Source of the DNA: Bacteroides sp.
GTDB taxonomy: Bacteria; Bacteroidota; Bacteroidia; Bacteroidales; Bacteroidaceae
Direction of reading: 5' to 3'
Length of the DNA: 64,000 nt
Assembly (NCBI RefSeq): GCF_028690125.1
Contig: NZ_JAQVBV010000015.1
Span: 57,795-121,794 of the forward strand
Made by a program: the position numbers and the translations under genes. The notes below the pieces were generated by a model. The model was not told the DNA's origin and did no database searches. It was given only the letters and a program-made list of their open reading frames with translations. Positions within the stretch are counted from its first letter, which is position 1. Every line of letters starts with the position of its first letter. Positions 31,974 to 40,222 of this stretch are shown one piece after another.

Positions 31974-32024
31974 ATCTAAATCGGTAAAAAACACAAAAAC
32001 TTTTGAGCAAAAAAGAGTTATCTC

Positions 32025-32055
32025 TTGGTTAATTTAAAAAAAGTGCCTATTTTTG
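32025..32055 (+). promoter_or_regulatory. rpmH promoter (-33 and -7)
   Basis: TTG at 32025-32027, a 20-bp spacer, then TATTTTTG at 32048-32055. The spacing agrees with the Bacteroides housekeeping promoter. The ATG follows at 32100. Confidence 0.65.
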
Positions 32056-32099
32056 CAGCCCAATTACGTAGAATAATAACATAAAAACAAGATACAGTA

Positions 32100-32261
32100 A
32101 TGAAAAGAACATTTCAACCCTCTAACAGAAAGAGAAAAAACAAGCACGGTTTCCGTGAGAGAATGGAATCGGCTAACGGTCGTAGAGTTTTAGCTGCACG
32201 TCGTGCGAAAGGCAGAAAGAAACTGACTGTTTCTGATGAATACAACGGACGTAAGGACTGA
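32100..32261 (+). CDS. rpmH: 50S ribosomal protein L34
   Basis: 53 residues: [20 protein letters not shown] at the start, then a basic helix region [20 protein letters not shown], the standard L34 pattern. Preceded by a good promoter and followed by a strong terminator 23 bp later, so it is a single-gene transcript. The usual partner genes (rnpA, dnaA) are not adjacent, which is normal for Bacteroides. Confidence 0.97.
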   Translation: MKRTFQPSNRKRKNKHGFRERMESANGRRVLAARRAKGRKKLTVSDEYNGRKD

Positions 32262-32284
32262 TAAACATCAGCCATCAGGCATAC

Positions 32285-32327
32285 AAGGAAGGCAGAGTTG
32301 ATAAAAACTCTGCCTTCCTTGTTTTTT
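32285..32327 (+). terminator. Rho-independent terminator after rpmH
   Basis: AAGGAAGGCAGAGTT (32285-32299), 6-nt loop, AACTCTGCCTTCCTT (32306-32320), G and six T. A perfect 15-bp stem. Confidence 0.93.
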
Positions 32328-32684
32328 ATTCTATATCTTATGACTCTCATAAAAGGAGAACCTTAGAAAACTAAGAATAAAAACTCAAGTCTTTGCCTTC
32401 TAATTTGGTGTGTTAAAAAAAAACTATTCTGTTTTTAATATCTCACTTTTTGTCTTTCTTTGTGAAGAAATTATAGAAGGACAAAAGGTAGTATGATGTC
32501 TTATTAAGACACTAGAAAACTATATATATGATTATAGGGTTGTTGAAATCTATAGGAGTGGGGATTATAGTTGCAACAATTATGGCGATGAGAAATGTCC
32601 TTGCGTTTCAAGGAAGGACATTTTCATCGCTTTCTATTCCAAAATTCAACTTATTTGTCGTATCTTTGACCCAGATTAACAGCA
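32328..32684 (+). promoter_or_regulatory. Gap upstream of the PASTA gene with hairpin and promoter
   Basis: No credible gene. An imperfect hairpin at 32585-32630 pairs GCGATGAGAAATGTCCTT with AAGGACATTTTCATCGC. The -7 element TATCTTTG lies at 32661-32668, 16 bp before the PASTA ATG. The rest (32340-32584) shows no clear feature. Confidence 0.5.
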
Positions 32685-33335
32685 ATGCGTATGACTATTA
32701 AAGAATTCTTTTCTTTTAAAACAAATAAATATTTCTGGCTGAATATCATTGGCATGGTTGTGGTAGTGATATTACTATTATTTGGTGTGATGAAATGGCT
32801 TGATACTTACACCCGTCACGGTGAGGCTGTTGTTGTTCCGGATGTGAAAGGAATGACTGTGGACGAAGCTTCAAAGATGTTTCGCAATAATGGGCTGGAA
32901 TGTATTGTATCAGATTCTAATTATGTAAAAAATAAACCTGCTGGCATCATTCTTGAACTCAATCCCGGAGCTGGGCAGAAGGTAAAAGAGGGACGCATAA
33001 TCTATTTAACTATTAATACGCTAAATATCCCTTTACGTGCTGTTCCTAATGTGGCAGATAACAGTTCTCTTCGCCAGGCTCAGGCTAAAGTGCTGGCCTC
33101 TGGTTTTAAGTTAAATGAACCGGAAATGATGAGTGGTGAAAAAGATTGGGTTTATGGTGTAAAATATAGGGGCCGTTTGCTTACTGCCGGAGAAAAAATA
33201 CCTTTGGGTGCTTCTCTGACATTAATGGTAGGAAACGGAACGGAGAATATATTGGAAGACGACTCTGTGGAGAATGAAGTAACGGAACCTGTTACGTCTG
33301 AATCGTCGTCTACTCAGGATGATAGCTGGTTTTGA
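32685..33335 (+). CDS. Membrane-anchored PASTA-domain protein
   Basis: 216 residues. A short cytoplasmic start (about 1-17) precedes one membrane helix (about 18-40, WLNIIGMVVVVILLLFGVM) and two PASTA domains: about 46-112, beginning VVVPDVKGMTVDEASKMF, and about 115-180, RAVPNVADNSSLRQAQAKVL. The Ser/Glu-rich tail is acidic. PASTA modules bind peptidoglycan stem peptides or lipid II in other bacteria. There is no kinase or transpeptidase domain. It is 25 bp before an RluD-like gene and followed by ddl, so a link to cell wall assembly is plausible but unproven. Confidence 0.9.
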   Translation: MRMTIKEFFSFKTNKYFWLNIIGMVVVVILLLFGVMKWLDTYTRHGEAVVVPDVKGMTVDEASKMFRNNGLECIVSDSNYVKNKPAGIILELNPGAGQKVKEGRIIYLTINTLNIPLRAVPNVADNSSLRQAQAKVLASGFKLNEPEMMSGEKDWVYGVKYRGRLLTAGEKIPLGASLTLMVGNGTENILEDDSVENEVTEPVTSESSSTQDDSWF

Positions 33336-33360
33336 TTGTAAACAACAGAAATAAGCTCGC

Positions 33361-34434
33361 ATGATAGAGGAAGAACTTCCGGATGAACTGGAAAATGACT
33401 TGGATGATATAGAACCGGTTGGTGATGAAGCCCAACTGTATGAGCATTTTCGTGTGGTCGTAGATAAGGGACAGGCGATGGTGAGAGTGGATAAATATCT
33501 GTTCGAACGTATTGTCAATGCTTCTCGTAACCGCATTCAGAAGGCTGCTGAAGATGGATTTGTTATGGCTAACGGTAAATCGGTAAAGAGTAGCTATAAA
33601 GTGAAGCCGCTTGATGTTCTTACCGTAATGATGGATCGTCCGCGTTATGACAATGAAATTATCCCGGAAGATATTCCCCTTAATATTGTTTATGAAGATC
33701 CATATGTCATGGTAGTGAATAAGCCTGCCGGTTTGGTCGTACATCCGGGACACGGAAATTATCACGGTACTTTGGTGAATGCTTTGGCATGGCATATGAA
33801 AGATGTGCCCGGTTATGATGCCAATGATCCGCACGTCGGATTAGTTCACCGGATCGACAAAGATACTTCCGGCTTGGTGGTAATTGCTAAGACACCCGAT
33901 GCCAAAACGAATTTAGGTCTTCAATTCTATAATAAGACTACAAAACGCAAGTATCGTGCTTTGGTGTGGGGAGTTGTAGAAAAAGATGAAGGAACGATTG
34001 TTGGCAGCATTGCCCGTAATCCGAAAGACCGGATGCAGATGGCTGTAATGTCTGATCCGACTATAGGAAAATATGCGGTAACTCATTATCGTGTGTTGGA
34101 ACGGTTGGGATATGTAACTTTAGTGGAGTGTGTGCTTGAAACAGGGCGTACGCACCAGATTCGCGTCCATATGAAACATATAGGACATATTTTGTTTAAT
34201 GACGAACGCTACGGCGGTCACGAGATATTAAAAGGTACTCACTTTAGTAAGTACAAACAATTTGTAAATAATTGCTTTGACACTTGTCCTCGACAGGCTT
34301 TGCATGCAATGACATTGGGATTTATTCATCCCGTCACAGGTGAAGAGATGTTTTTTACTTCTGAACTTCCGGATGATATGACCCGGCTTATCGAGAAGTG
34401 GAGAGGCTATATAAGTAATAGAGATTTAGAATGA
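33361..34434 (+). CDS. rluD: RluA-family 23S rRNA pseudouridine synthase (RluD type)
   Basis: 357 residues. The acidic N-terminal extension (about 1-25) precedes an S4 RNA-binding domain (about 40-100, RVDKYLFERIVNASRNRIQK). The catalytic domain has VNKPAGLVVHPGHGNYHGTL, LVHRIDKDTSGLVVIAKT (catalytic Asp in HRIDKDTSG) and TGRTHQIRVHMKHIGHILFN. An S4 domain plus this size points to RluD, which modifies helix 69. It overlaps the ddl start by 4 bp. Confidence 0.93.
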   Translation: MIEEELPDELENDLDDIEPVGDEAQLYEHFRVVVDKGQAMVRVDKYLFERIVNASRNRIQKAAEDGFVMANGKSVKSSYKVKPLDVLTVMMDRPRYDNEIIPEDIPLNIVYEDPYVMVVNKPAGLVVHPGHGNYHGTLVNALAWHMKDVPGYDANDPHVGLVHRIDKDTSGLVVIAKTPDAKTNLGLQFYNKTTKRKYRALVWGVVEKDEGTIVGSIARNPKDRMQMAVMSDPTIGKYAVTHYRVLERLGYVTLVECVLETGRTHQIRVHMKHIGHILFNDERYGGHEILKGTHFSKYKQFVNNCFDTCPRQALHAMTLGFIHPVTGEEMFFTSELPDDMTRLIEKWRGYISNRDLE

Positions 34435-35405
34435 AACGCACAATTGCTATCGTAGCTGGAGGTGATACCTCCGAATTTCATGTATCCCTGCGTAGTGCAC
34501 AGGGAATCTATTCCTTTATTGATAAGGAAAAGTATACACTGTATATCGTTGAAATGCAAGGAGTCCGTTGGGAAGTCCAGTTGCCGGATGGTACAAAAGT
34601 GCCTGTAGACCGCAATGATTTCAGTTTTGTGCTTGGAACGGAAAAGATAAAGTTTGACTTTGCCTATATTACTATTCATGGAACTCCGGGAGAAGATGGG
34701 CGTCTTCAGGGATATTTTGATATGCTGCACATTCCGTATTCCTGCTGTGGAGTATTGGCTGCTGCTATCACTTATGATAAGTTTGCATGCAGTCAGTATC
34801 TGAAAGTATTTGGTGTACGTATTGCCGAGTCGCTTCTTTTACGCCACGGACAATCCGTTACCGATGAAGATGTACTGGAAAAGATTGGTTTGCCTTGCTT
34901 TATCAAACCAAGCTTGGGCGGATCGAGCTTTGGAGTAACAAAGGTAAAGACAAAAGAACAGATACAACCTGCCATTATAAAAGCTTTTGAAGAGGCCCAG
35001 GAAGTTTTGGTGGAAGCTTTTATGGATGGAACAGAACTGACATGTGGCTGTTACAAGACAAAAGAAAAGTCAGTGGTTTTTCCTCCCACAGAGGTTGTGA
35101 CTCATAATGAATTTTTTGATTATGATGCCAAATACAATGGTCAGGTGGATGAAATAACTCCTGCACGCATTTCGGACGAATTAACTAACCGCGTGCAGTT
35201 ACTGACTTCAGCTATTTATGATATATTGGGTTGTTCCGGTATCATTCGTGTGGATTATATCGTGACTGCCGGTGAGAAAATCAATCTTCTGGAGGTAAAT
35301 ACGACTCCGGGAATGACTGCTACCAGCTTTATTCCCCAGCAGGTACGTGCTGCCGGTCTGGATATAAAGGATGTGATGACTGATATTATCGAAAATAAAT
35401 TTTAA
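34431..35405 (+). CDS. ddl: D-alanine--D-alanine ligase
   Basis: It makes the D-Ala-D-Ala dipeptide of peptidoglycan. 324 residues, ATP-grasp fold: IVAGGDTSEFHVSLRSAQGI at the start (a Bacteroidetes-type version of the GGxSxEHxVS loop), TIHGTPGEDGRLQGYFDML, LPCFIKPSLGGSSFGVTKV, and the metal-binding LLEVNTTPGMTATSFIPQQ. Its start overlaps the end of the pseudouridine synthase gene (ATGA). Confidence 0.95.
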   Translation: MKRTIAIVAGGDTSEFHVSLRSAQGIYSFIDKEKYTLYIVEMQGVRWEVQLPDGTKVPVDRNDFSFVLGTEKIKFDFAYITIHGTPGEDGRLQGYFDMLHIPYSCCGVLAAAITYDKFACSQYLKVFGVRIAESLLLRHGQSVTDEDVLEKIGLPCFIKPSLGGSSFGVTKVKTKEQIQPAIIKAFEEAQEVLVEAFMDGTELTCGCYKTKEKSVVFPPTEVVTHNEFFDYDAKYNGQVDEITPARISDELTNRVQLLTSAIYDILGCSGIIRVDYIVTAGEKINLLEVNTTPGMTATSFIPQQVRAAGLDIKDVMTDIIENKF

Positions 35406-35414
35406 TTCCTTGCT

Positions 35415-36563
35415 ATGGATATAACAGAGTTTAATGAGATTCGTCCTTATTATGATGAGGAACTTCCTCAAATTCTGGAGGAACTGATTGCTGATCCGGC
35501 TTTTCAGAAAGCAGCCTGTAGCGCAATACCGAACGTACCTTTTGAACTTCTGGCACAAAAAATACGTGCATGCAAGACCAAACTGGATTTCCAGAAAACA
35601 TTTTGTTATGGTATCTTGTGGAAGATAGCTCAGGAACATACAGATGGCTTGACTTTAGACCATTCGGCTCTACCAAACAAAGAAAAGGCTTACACTTATA
35701 TGTCGAATCATCGGGATATTATTTTGGATTCCGGTTTTCTTTCTATTTTGTTGGTCGATGAAGGAATGGATACGGTTGAAATAGCTATCGGAGATAATTT
35801 ACTGATCTATCCATGGATTAAGAAATTGGTTCGTGTTAATAAGTCGTTTATTGTACAACGTGCATTGACTATGCGTCAGATGTTGGAATCATCAGCTCGA
35901 ATGTCACGTTATATGCATTATACTATTGCCGAGAAAAATCAATCTATCTGGATAGCTCAGCGTGAAGGTCGTGCCAAAGACTCAAATGACCGTACGCAAG
36001 ATAGTGTGTTGAAAATGTTGGCAATGGGAGGAGACGGTGATTTGGTCGAACGCCTGATGGAGATGAACGTTGCACCTCTTGCCATTTCTTATGAATATGA
36101 TCCTTGTGACTTCCTTAAAGCTCAGGAGTTTCAGTTGAAGAGAGATGTGGAAGGGTATAAGAAAACGACACAGGATGATCTTGCCAATATGGAAACGGGA
36201 CTTTTCGGATATAAAGGAAGGGTTCATTTCCAGATAGCTCCTTGTATTAATGACAAGTTAGAGAAGTTGGATCGTTCATTGCCGAAGCCGGATCTGTTTG
36301 CCAGTATTTCTTCTTGTATTGATCAGCGGATCCATTCTAATTATCGGATATACCCGGGCAATTACATAGCTTATGATTGGTTGAAGGGTACAGCTGAGTT
36401 TGAACAATATTATACACAAGAAGAAAAACAACGTTTTACTGACTATATTGATAAGCAGTTGGGAAAAATAAAGATTCCTAATAAGGATGTAGACTTTTTG
36501 CGGGGGAAATTGTTAGTGATGTATGCTAATCCCTTAATAAACTATTTAGCTGCTCGCCAATGA
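35415..36563 (+). CDS. Glycerolipid-type acyltransferase (PlsB/PlsC-like fold)
   Basis: 382 residues. The HX4D acyltransferase motif is in MSNHRDIILDSGFLS (about residues 97-110), the second block in RVNKSFIVQRALTMRQM, and the third in WIAQREGRAKDSNDRTQDSV, followed by a proline block VAPLAISYEYDPC. This order of blocks is that of 1-acylglycerol-3-phosphate or related acyltransferases. There is no membrane helix at the N-terminus. It lies 9 bp after ddl and overlaps the next gene by 4 bp. The exact acceptor is unknown. Confidence 0.85.
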   Translation: MDITEFNEIRPYYDEELPQILEELIADPAFQKAACSAIPNVPFELLAQKIRACKTKLDFQKTFCYGILWKIAQEHTDGLTLDHSALPNKEKAYTYMSNHRDIILDSGFLSILLVDEGMDTVEIAIGDNLLIYPWIKKLVRVNKSFIVQRALTMRQMLESSARMSRYMHYTIAEKNQSIWIAQREGRAKDSNDRTQDSVLKMLAMGGDGDLVERLMEMNVAPLAISYEYDPCDFLKAQEFQLKRDVEGYKKTTQDDLANMETGLFGYKGRVHFQIAPCINDKLEKLDRSLPKPDLFASISSCIDQRIHSNYRIYPGNYIAYDWLKGTAEFEQYYTQEEKQRFTDYIDKQLGKIKIPNKDVDFLRGKLLVMYANPLINYLAARQ

Positions 36564-37276
36564 AAAGAAACAAACTGCATATTATTTGGTTGATTGGATT
36601 ACTCCTATTCGTATCGGCTTGCGGAGATGATGAATATCATTATCCTTCCGTTAAGTTGGATTTTGTTACAGTGAAGTCTGGAGTGAATGGTAAACTCCAA
36701 ACACTTCTTCCTGACAAAGGAGGTGCATTGGCTGTATCGAAAGACCGTACTAATTCTACTATCTCTCCAAATAACTCTAAACGTGTATTAGCTAATTATG
36801 AAGTGACTTCTTCTGATGGAGTGACTTCTGCCACTATATATTCTTTGCAATCTCTGGTAACTTTGACACCTAAGTTTAAAGGTGATCCGGGATATGGAGA
36901 CCTTACAAAAACCGACCCGATAGATGTTGTAAGTATTTGGATGGGACGCGACTATCTGAATATTATCTTGAGCTTGAAAGCAAAGGGAGGTGTTCAACAC
37001 ATTTTTGATCTTTTGGGAGAAGTACAGGAAGAGTCGGAAAATGGTGAGAAAGTTGTTGTACTATCTCTATACCATGATGCGAACGGAGATCCGGAATATT
37101 ATAACCGGAGAGCTTACATTTCTGTTCCTCTGACTAAATTGGCTGGGAAACCGGATCAGGTTGTGCGGATAAAGTTTAAATATTATACCTCTGATAAGGA
37201 TGGTAATATTGTAGAGTCGGATAAATATTCTAATGCCGATTTTAAAGGATTTGAATATATCTCAGATGCAAATTGA
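36560..37276 (+). CDS. NigD-like lipoprotein
   Basis: 238 residues with lipoprotein signal LIGLLLFVSACGDD (Cys about 21). The rest is beta-rich, with YPSVKLDFVTVKSGVNGKLQ and later VSIWMGRDYLNIILSLKAKG, the pattern of the Bacteroidales NigD-like family, whose role is unknown. Its ATG overlaps the acyltransferase stop, so translation is coupled. Confidence 0.85.
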   Translation: MKRNKLHIIWLIGLLLFVSACGDDEYHYPSVKLDFVTVKSGVNGKLQTLLPDKGGALAVSKDRTNSTISPNNSKRVLANYEVTSSDGVTSATIYSLQSLVTLTPKFKGDPGYGDLTKTDPIDVVSIWMGRDYLNIILSLKAKGGVQHIFDLLGEVQEESENGEKVVVLSLYHDANGDPEYYNRRAYISVPLTKLAGKPDQVVRIKFKYYTSDKDGNIVESDKYSNADFKGFEYISDAN

Positions 37277-37290
37277 ATAATGAAATATAT

Positions 37291-37686
37291 ATGTTTAAAA
37301 TGCATCAATTAGTTGTGGGAATATTATTATTTCTTTCTTCTCTTTTCTCTTGTCAGCAACAGAAAGGAGATTTCAAGTCAATGAATGTGGAAGAGTTTGA
37401 TACATACATTCAGGATGAAGGAGTACAACGTCTGGATGTCCGTACGTTGGCTGAATATTCAGAAGGACATATTGCCAAAACGCTTAACATCAATGTTCTT
37501 GATGACTCTTTCCTTACTATGGCCGATTCGTTACTTCAGAAAGACAAACCGGTAGCTTTGTATTGTCGTAGTGGTAAGCGGAGTAAGAAGGCTGCAAAGA
37601 TACTTAGTGAAAAGGGATATAAAGTCTTTGAACTAGATAAAGGATTTAATTCATGGGAAGCGGCAAAGAAAGAGATAGAACGTTGA
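37291..37686 (+). CDS. Lipoprotein-anchored rhodanese-like protein
   Basis: About 131 residues from the ATG at 37291 (37300 also possible; the frame is open from a TTG at 37273). The lipobox is SLFSCQQ, so it is exported and lipid-anchored. The rhodanese domain has VEEFDTYIQDEGVQRLDVRT and the active loop ALYCRSGKRSKKAAKIL, with Cys as persulfide carrier. Substrate and partner are unknown. Last gene of the PASTA-to-rhodanese cluster. Confidence 0.9.
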   Translation: MFKMHQLVVGILLFLSSLFSCQQQKGDFKSMNVEEFDTYIQDEGVQRLDVRTLAEYSEGHIAKTLNINVLDDSFLTMADSLLQKDKPVALYCRSGKRSKKAAKILSEKGYKVFELDKGFNSWEAAKKEIER

Positions 37687-37720
37687 TGTCTCATTCGGTA
37701 TAATGCTGTCTAAAATCTGT

Positions 37721-39094
37721 TTATTTCCAGAATAGAGCATCGATTTCTGCTCCAATATTGAAGTTGTGCAAAATAATTCTATTGCTTCCGGTCACAGGTG
37801 TTGGAGTCCTATCAACTTCTGGTGGATAGTAGGTATAACTCCCTTTACCAATTCCTGTATTGTAGTTAATGAATAATTTGACACCCATATTTTTCCCGGT
37901 GATATGCATTATAAAAGCATTCAAGTCTATGTTAGGAAGAGGATGAGTAGTGCTGTGAATCAATGGAACTGTTTTTTCTTGATTTTTATAACGTATTTCA
38001 GCCTTATAACTGCTTATCCAACCTATACCTCCCAAAACACTGCCTCCCACATAAAGATTTGGAATAATTCGGGTAGTATAATTAATTCCTCCCAAGAGAT
38101 TGGAATAACTTATGGAACGGGCTTCAAAACTCCCAATAGAGGTCTCACTGTCCGGATGAACTTTAAAAAAGCGATCAGTAACAACATGTGGGGATGTTTG
38201 TGATACCGAAAATTTTCCACCAATTCCCCAATGGGATTGGAAGAACCAAGCTCCTGTAAACGAAGCGGTTGCTCCCCCTAATCCTTCAATTTCTATGCCG
38301 TTTGGTAAATGTACTTCACGATTTCCTATGCTGTATCCCATTTGAATACCGAAGAATGAATAAGAATCACTTTCAACGCTTGAATCTCCTCGTAACGGTG
38401 TGCGCACAATGCCTTTCTTTTTGAATATAAGATCTGCCAGATAATAGCCTAACTCAGTAGATATGATTCCGATGCCCGCACCCGTTAATACATCCGAAAA
38501 CCAATGTTTATTATTAAGCTGCCGACTGACGGCTGTACCTGTGGCTAGAGAGTACCCCAAGATACTATAGATCGGACTACGGGTGATTCCATATTCTTTA
38601 TGTAACATGGTAGCAAGCATAAAAGCGGTAGCTGTATGCCCGGATGGAAAAGAATTATGTCCGTTTTTATCCGGACGTTCTTTGTCGATGGAACTTTTGA
38701 GCATATTGACAGTTATTGCCATAATCCCCGTTGTAAAAGCATCTGAAGTGAGCATTCTCCCCCATGAACTACGTCCTTCCACTCCGAAGGATTTTAATCC
38801 GAGCATTACAAGTCCAGGTGAATATTGCAGGAAATCGTCATAATGGAAATCAAACCGGGGAATATAAGAATTGCGCATATTCTGAAAAGCTTTGTCTTTA
38901 TGGTAAGTCAAAGCGCCAACAATGATAAGAGGAACACCGATATGGGATATTTGGTATAGTTTATTATCCAAAATTCGATGTTGAAGATTGATAACTGGAG
39001 TTACTGACGGGATATTATCTATGCTTTGTCCTTTTAGAGGTGTGGATAATATACAAGCAATGAAAAGATAACCTACTAATTTTGTTCGTATCAT
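37721..39094 (-). CDS. PAP2-family phosphatase with C-terminal outer-membrane-barrel-like domain
   Basis: 457 residues with a signal peptide (VGYLFIACILSTPLKGQS). The PAP2 part (about 30-220) has all three blocks: K-x6-RP in SSIDKERPDKNGHN, SFPSGHTATAFMLATM, and SRQLNNKHWFSDVLTGAGIG (His nucleophile, Asp). The second half (about 240-457) is alternating hydrophobic/polar, Gly- and aromatic-rich, and ends IGAEIDALFWK, like a small outer-membrane beta barrel. PAP2 enzymes act on lipid or sugar phosphates. The barrel half suggests action at the outer membrane, but this rests on pattern only. Confidence 0.85.
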   Translation of the reverse strand: MIRTKLVGYLFIACILSTPLKGQSIDNIPSVTPVINLQHRILDNKLYQISHIGVPLIIVGALTYHKDKAFQNMRNSYIPRFDFHYDDFLQYSPGLVMLGLKSFGVEGRSSWGRMLTSDAFTTGIMAITVNMLKSSIDKERPDKNGHNSFPSGHTATAFMLATMLHKEYGITRSPIYSILGYSLATGTAVSRQLNNKHWFSDVLTGAGIGIISTELGYYLADLIFKKKGIVRTPLRGDSSVESDSYSFFGIQMGYSIGNREVHLPNGIEIEGLGGATASFTGAWFFQSHWGIGGKFSVSQTSPHVVTDRFFKVHPDSETSIGSFEARSISYSNLLGGINYTTRIIPNLYVGGSVLGGIGWISSYKAEIRYKNQEKTVPLIHSTTHPLPNIDLNAFIMHITGKNMGVKLFINYNTGIGKGSYTYYPPEVDRTPTPVTGSNRIILHNFNIGAEIDALFWK

Positions 39095-39108
39095 GCTTAC
39101 AAAGTTAA

Positions 39109-39170
39109 GGGTGTTATTTATAGATATAAGGTTTTTATTTTATATAAAATGATATCTTTAAGTAACACCC
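39109..39170. promoter_or_regulatory. Nested palindrome between the argF' and PAP2 genes
   Basis: GGGTGTTA (39109-39116) pairs with TAACACCC (39163-39170). AGATAT (39122-39127) pairs with ATATCT (39152-39157). The centre, ATTTTATATAAAAT (39137-39150), is a perfect palindrome. It could be the argF' terminator or an operator. Confidence 0.55.
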
Positions 39171-39195
39171 CTAAAAATGGCGCGATATTACAATC

Positions 39196-40152
39196 CTATT
39201 TCAATCCTTCCAATAATTTCTTTAAAACTACTGTGGCTGAGATTTCTCGGTTGGCAGCTTCCGGAATTACGATGGATTGGGAACTTTCAATAACATCATC
39301 CGTTACGATCATATTTCTACGAACCGGGAGGCAATGCATGAAATAGGCGTTGTTGGTAACTGCCATTTGTCGGTCACTAACTGTCCAATCACGATCTTTA
39401 CTTAATATTTGGCCGTAGTTATCACCTGTATAAGCGGCCCAGTTCTTTGCGTATACAAAATCGGCCCCTTCAAAAGCCTTCATTTGATCATATTCAACCT
39501 TGGCATGACCTACAAATTTAGGGTCAAGTTCGTATCCTTCCGGGTGAGTAATCACAAAATCATAATCAGTAGCATTCATCCATTCTGCAAAAGAGTTAGG
39601 AACTGCTTGGGGCAGTGGACGCGGATGAGGTGCCCAGCTCATTACTACTTTGGGACGTGCTGTTTTTTTGTACTCTTCAATGGTAATCAAATCGGCAAAA
39701 CTCTGAAGAGGGTGCCGGGTAGCAGCTTCCATTGAAAACACCGGTCGTCCGGAGTATTTGATAAACTGATTGAGAATAGTTTCTTCATAATCAAAGTCAC
39801 GATCCTCAAAACGTGCAAACGATCGTACTCCAATCAGGTCACAATAACATCCCATGACAGGAATGGCCTCTAGAATATGTTCAGGTTTATCACCGTCCAT
39901 GATCACACCGCGTTCAGTTTCCAGTTTCCATGCACCTTGGTTAATGTCTAATACAATTACATTCATTCCTAGATTGGTCGCAGCTTTCTGTGTGCTGAGC
40001 CGGGTACGCAAGCTAGAGTTGAAGAAGATCATCATCAATGTCTTATTACGTCCCAATTCTACATATTTGAAACGCTCTTTTTTGATTTCGAATGCTTCTG
40101 CAAGGGCGGATTTTAAATCGCCGATGTCCTGTACACAAGTAAATTTCTTCAT
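39196..40152 (-). CDS. argF': N-succinylornithine (acylornithine) carbamoyltransferase
   Basis: An arginine pathway step using acylated ornithine. 318 residues. The carbamoyl phosphate loop is SSLRTR (residues 46-51), with MEAATRHPLQSFADLITIEE and HCLPVRRN further on. The proline-rich loop HPRPLPQAVPNSFAEWM, absent from ordinary ornithine carbamoyltransferases, marks the acetyl/succinylornithine type known from Bacteroides. Discrimination of succinyl from acetyl rests on a single loop residue, so the substrate is assigned by genus. It follows proA on the same strand after 70 bp. Confidence 0.93.
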   Translation of the reverse strand: MKKFTCVQDIGDLKSALAEAFEIKKERFKYVELGRNKTLMMIFFNSSLRTRLSTQKAATNLGMNVIVLDINQGAWKLETERGVIMDGDKPEHILEAIPVMGCYCDLIGVRSFARFEDRDFDYEETILNQFIKYSGRPVFSMEAATRHPLQSFADLITIEEYKKTARPKVVMSWAPHPRPLPQAVPNSFAEWMNATDYDFVITHPEGYELDPKFVGHAKVEYDQMKAFEGADFVYAKNWAAYTGDNYGQILSKDRDWTVSDRQMAVTNNAYFMHCLPVRRNMIVTDDVIESSQSIVIPEAANREISATVVLKKLLEGLK

Positions 40153-40222
40153 GATTCTCTATAATTAATCGTTATTGTTCAATTGAGTATTTTTACAGTT
40201 TACCTATTTTTCATTCACTGCT

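Noticed and set aside
32528..32701. 57-codon reading frame beginning MIIGLLKSIGVG
   Set aside because: It runs through the long hairpin, overlaps the start of the PASTA gene and its promoter, and matches nothing I know.
33310..33834. 174-codon reading frame antisense to the pseudouridine synthase gene
   Set aside because: Shadow frame; His/Ile/Phe-rich nonsense composition.
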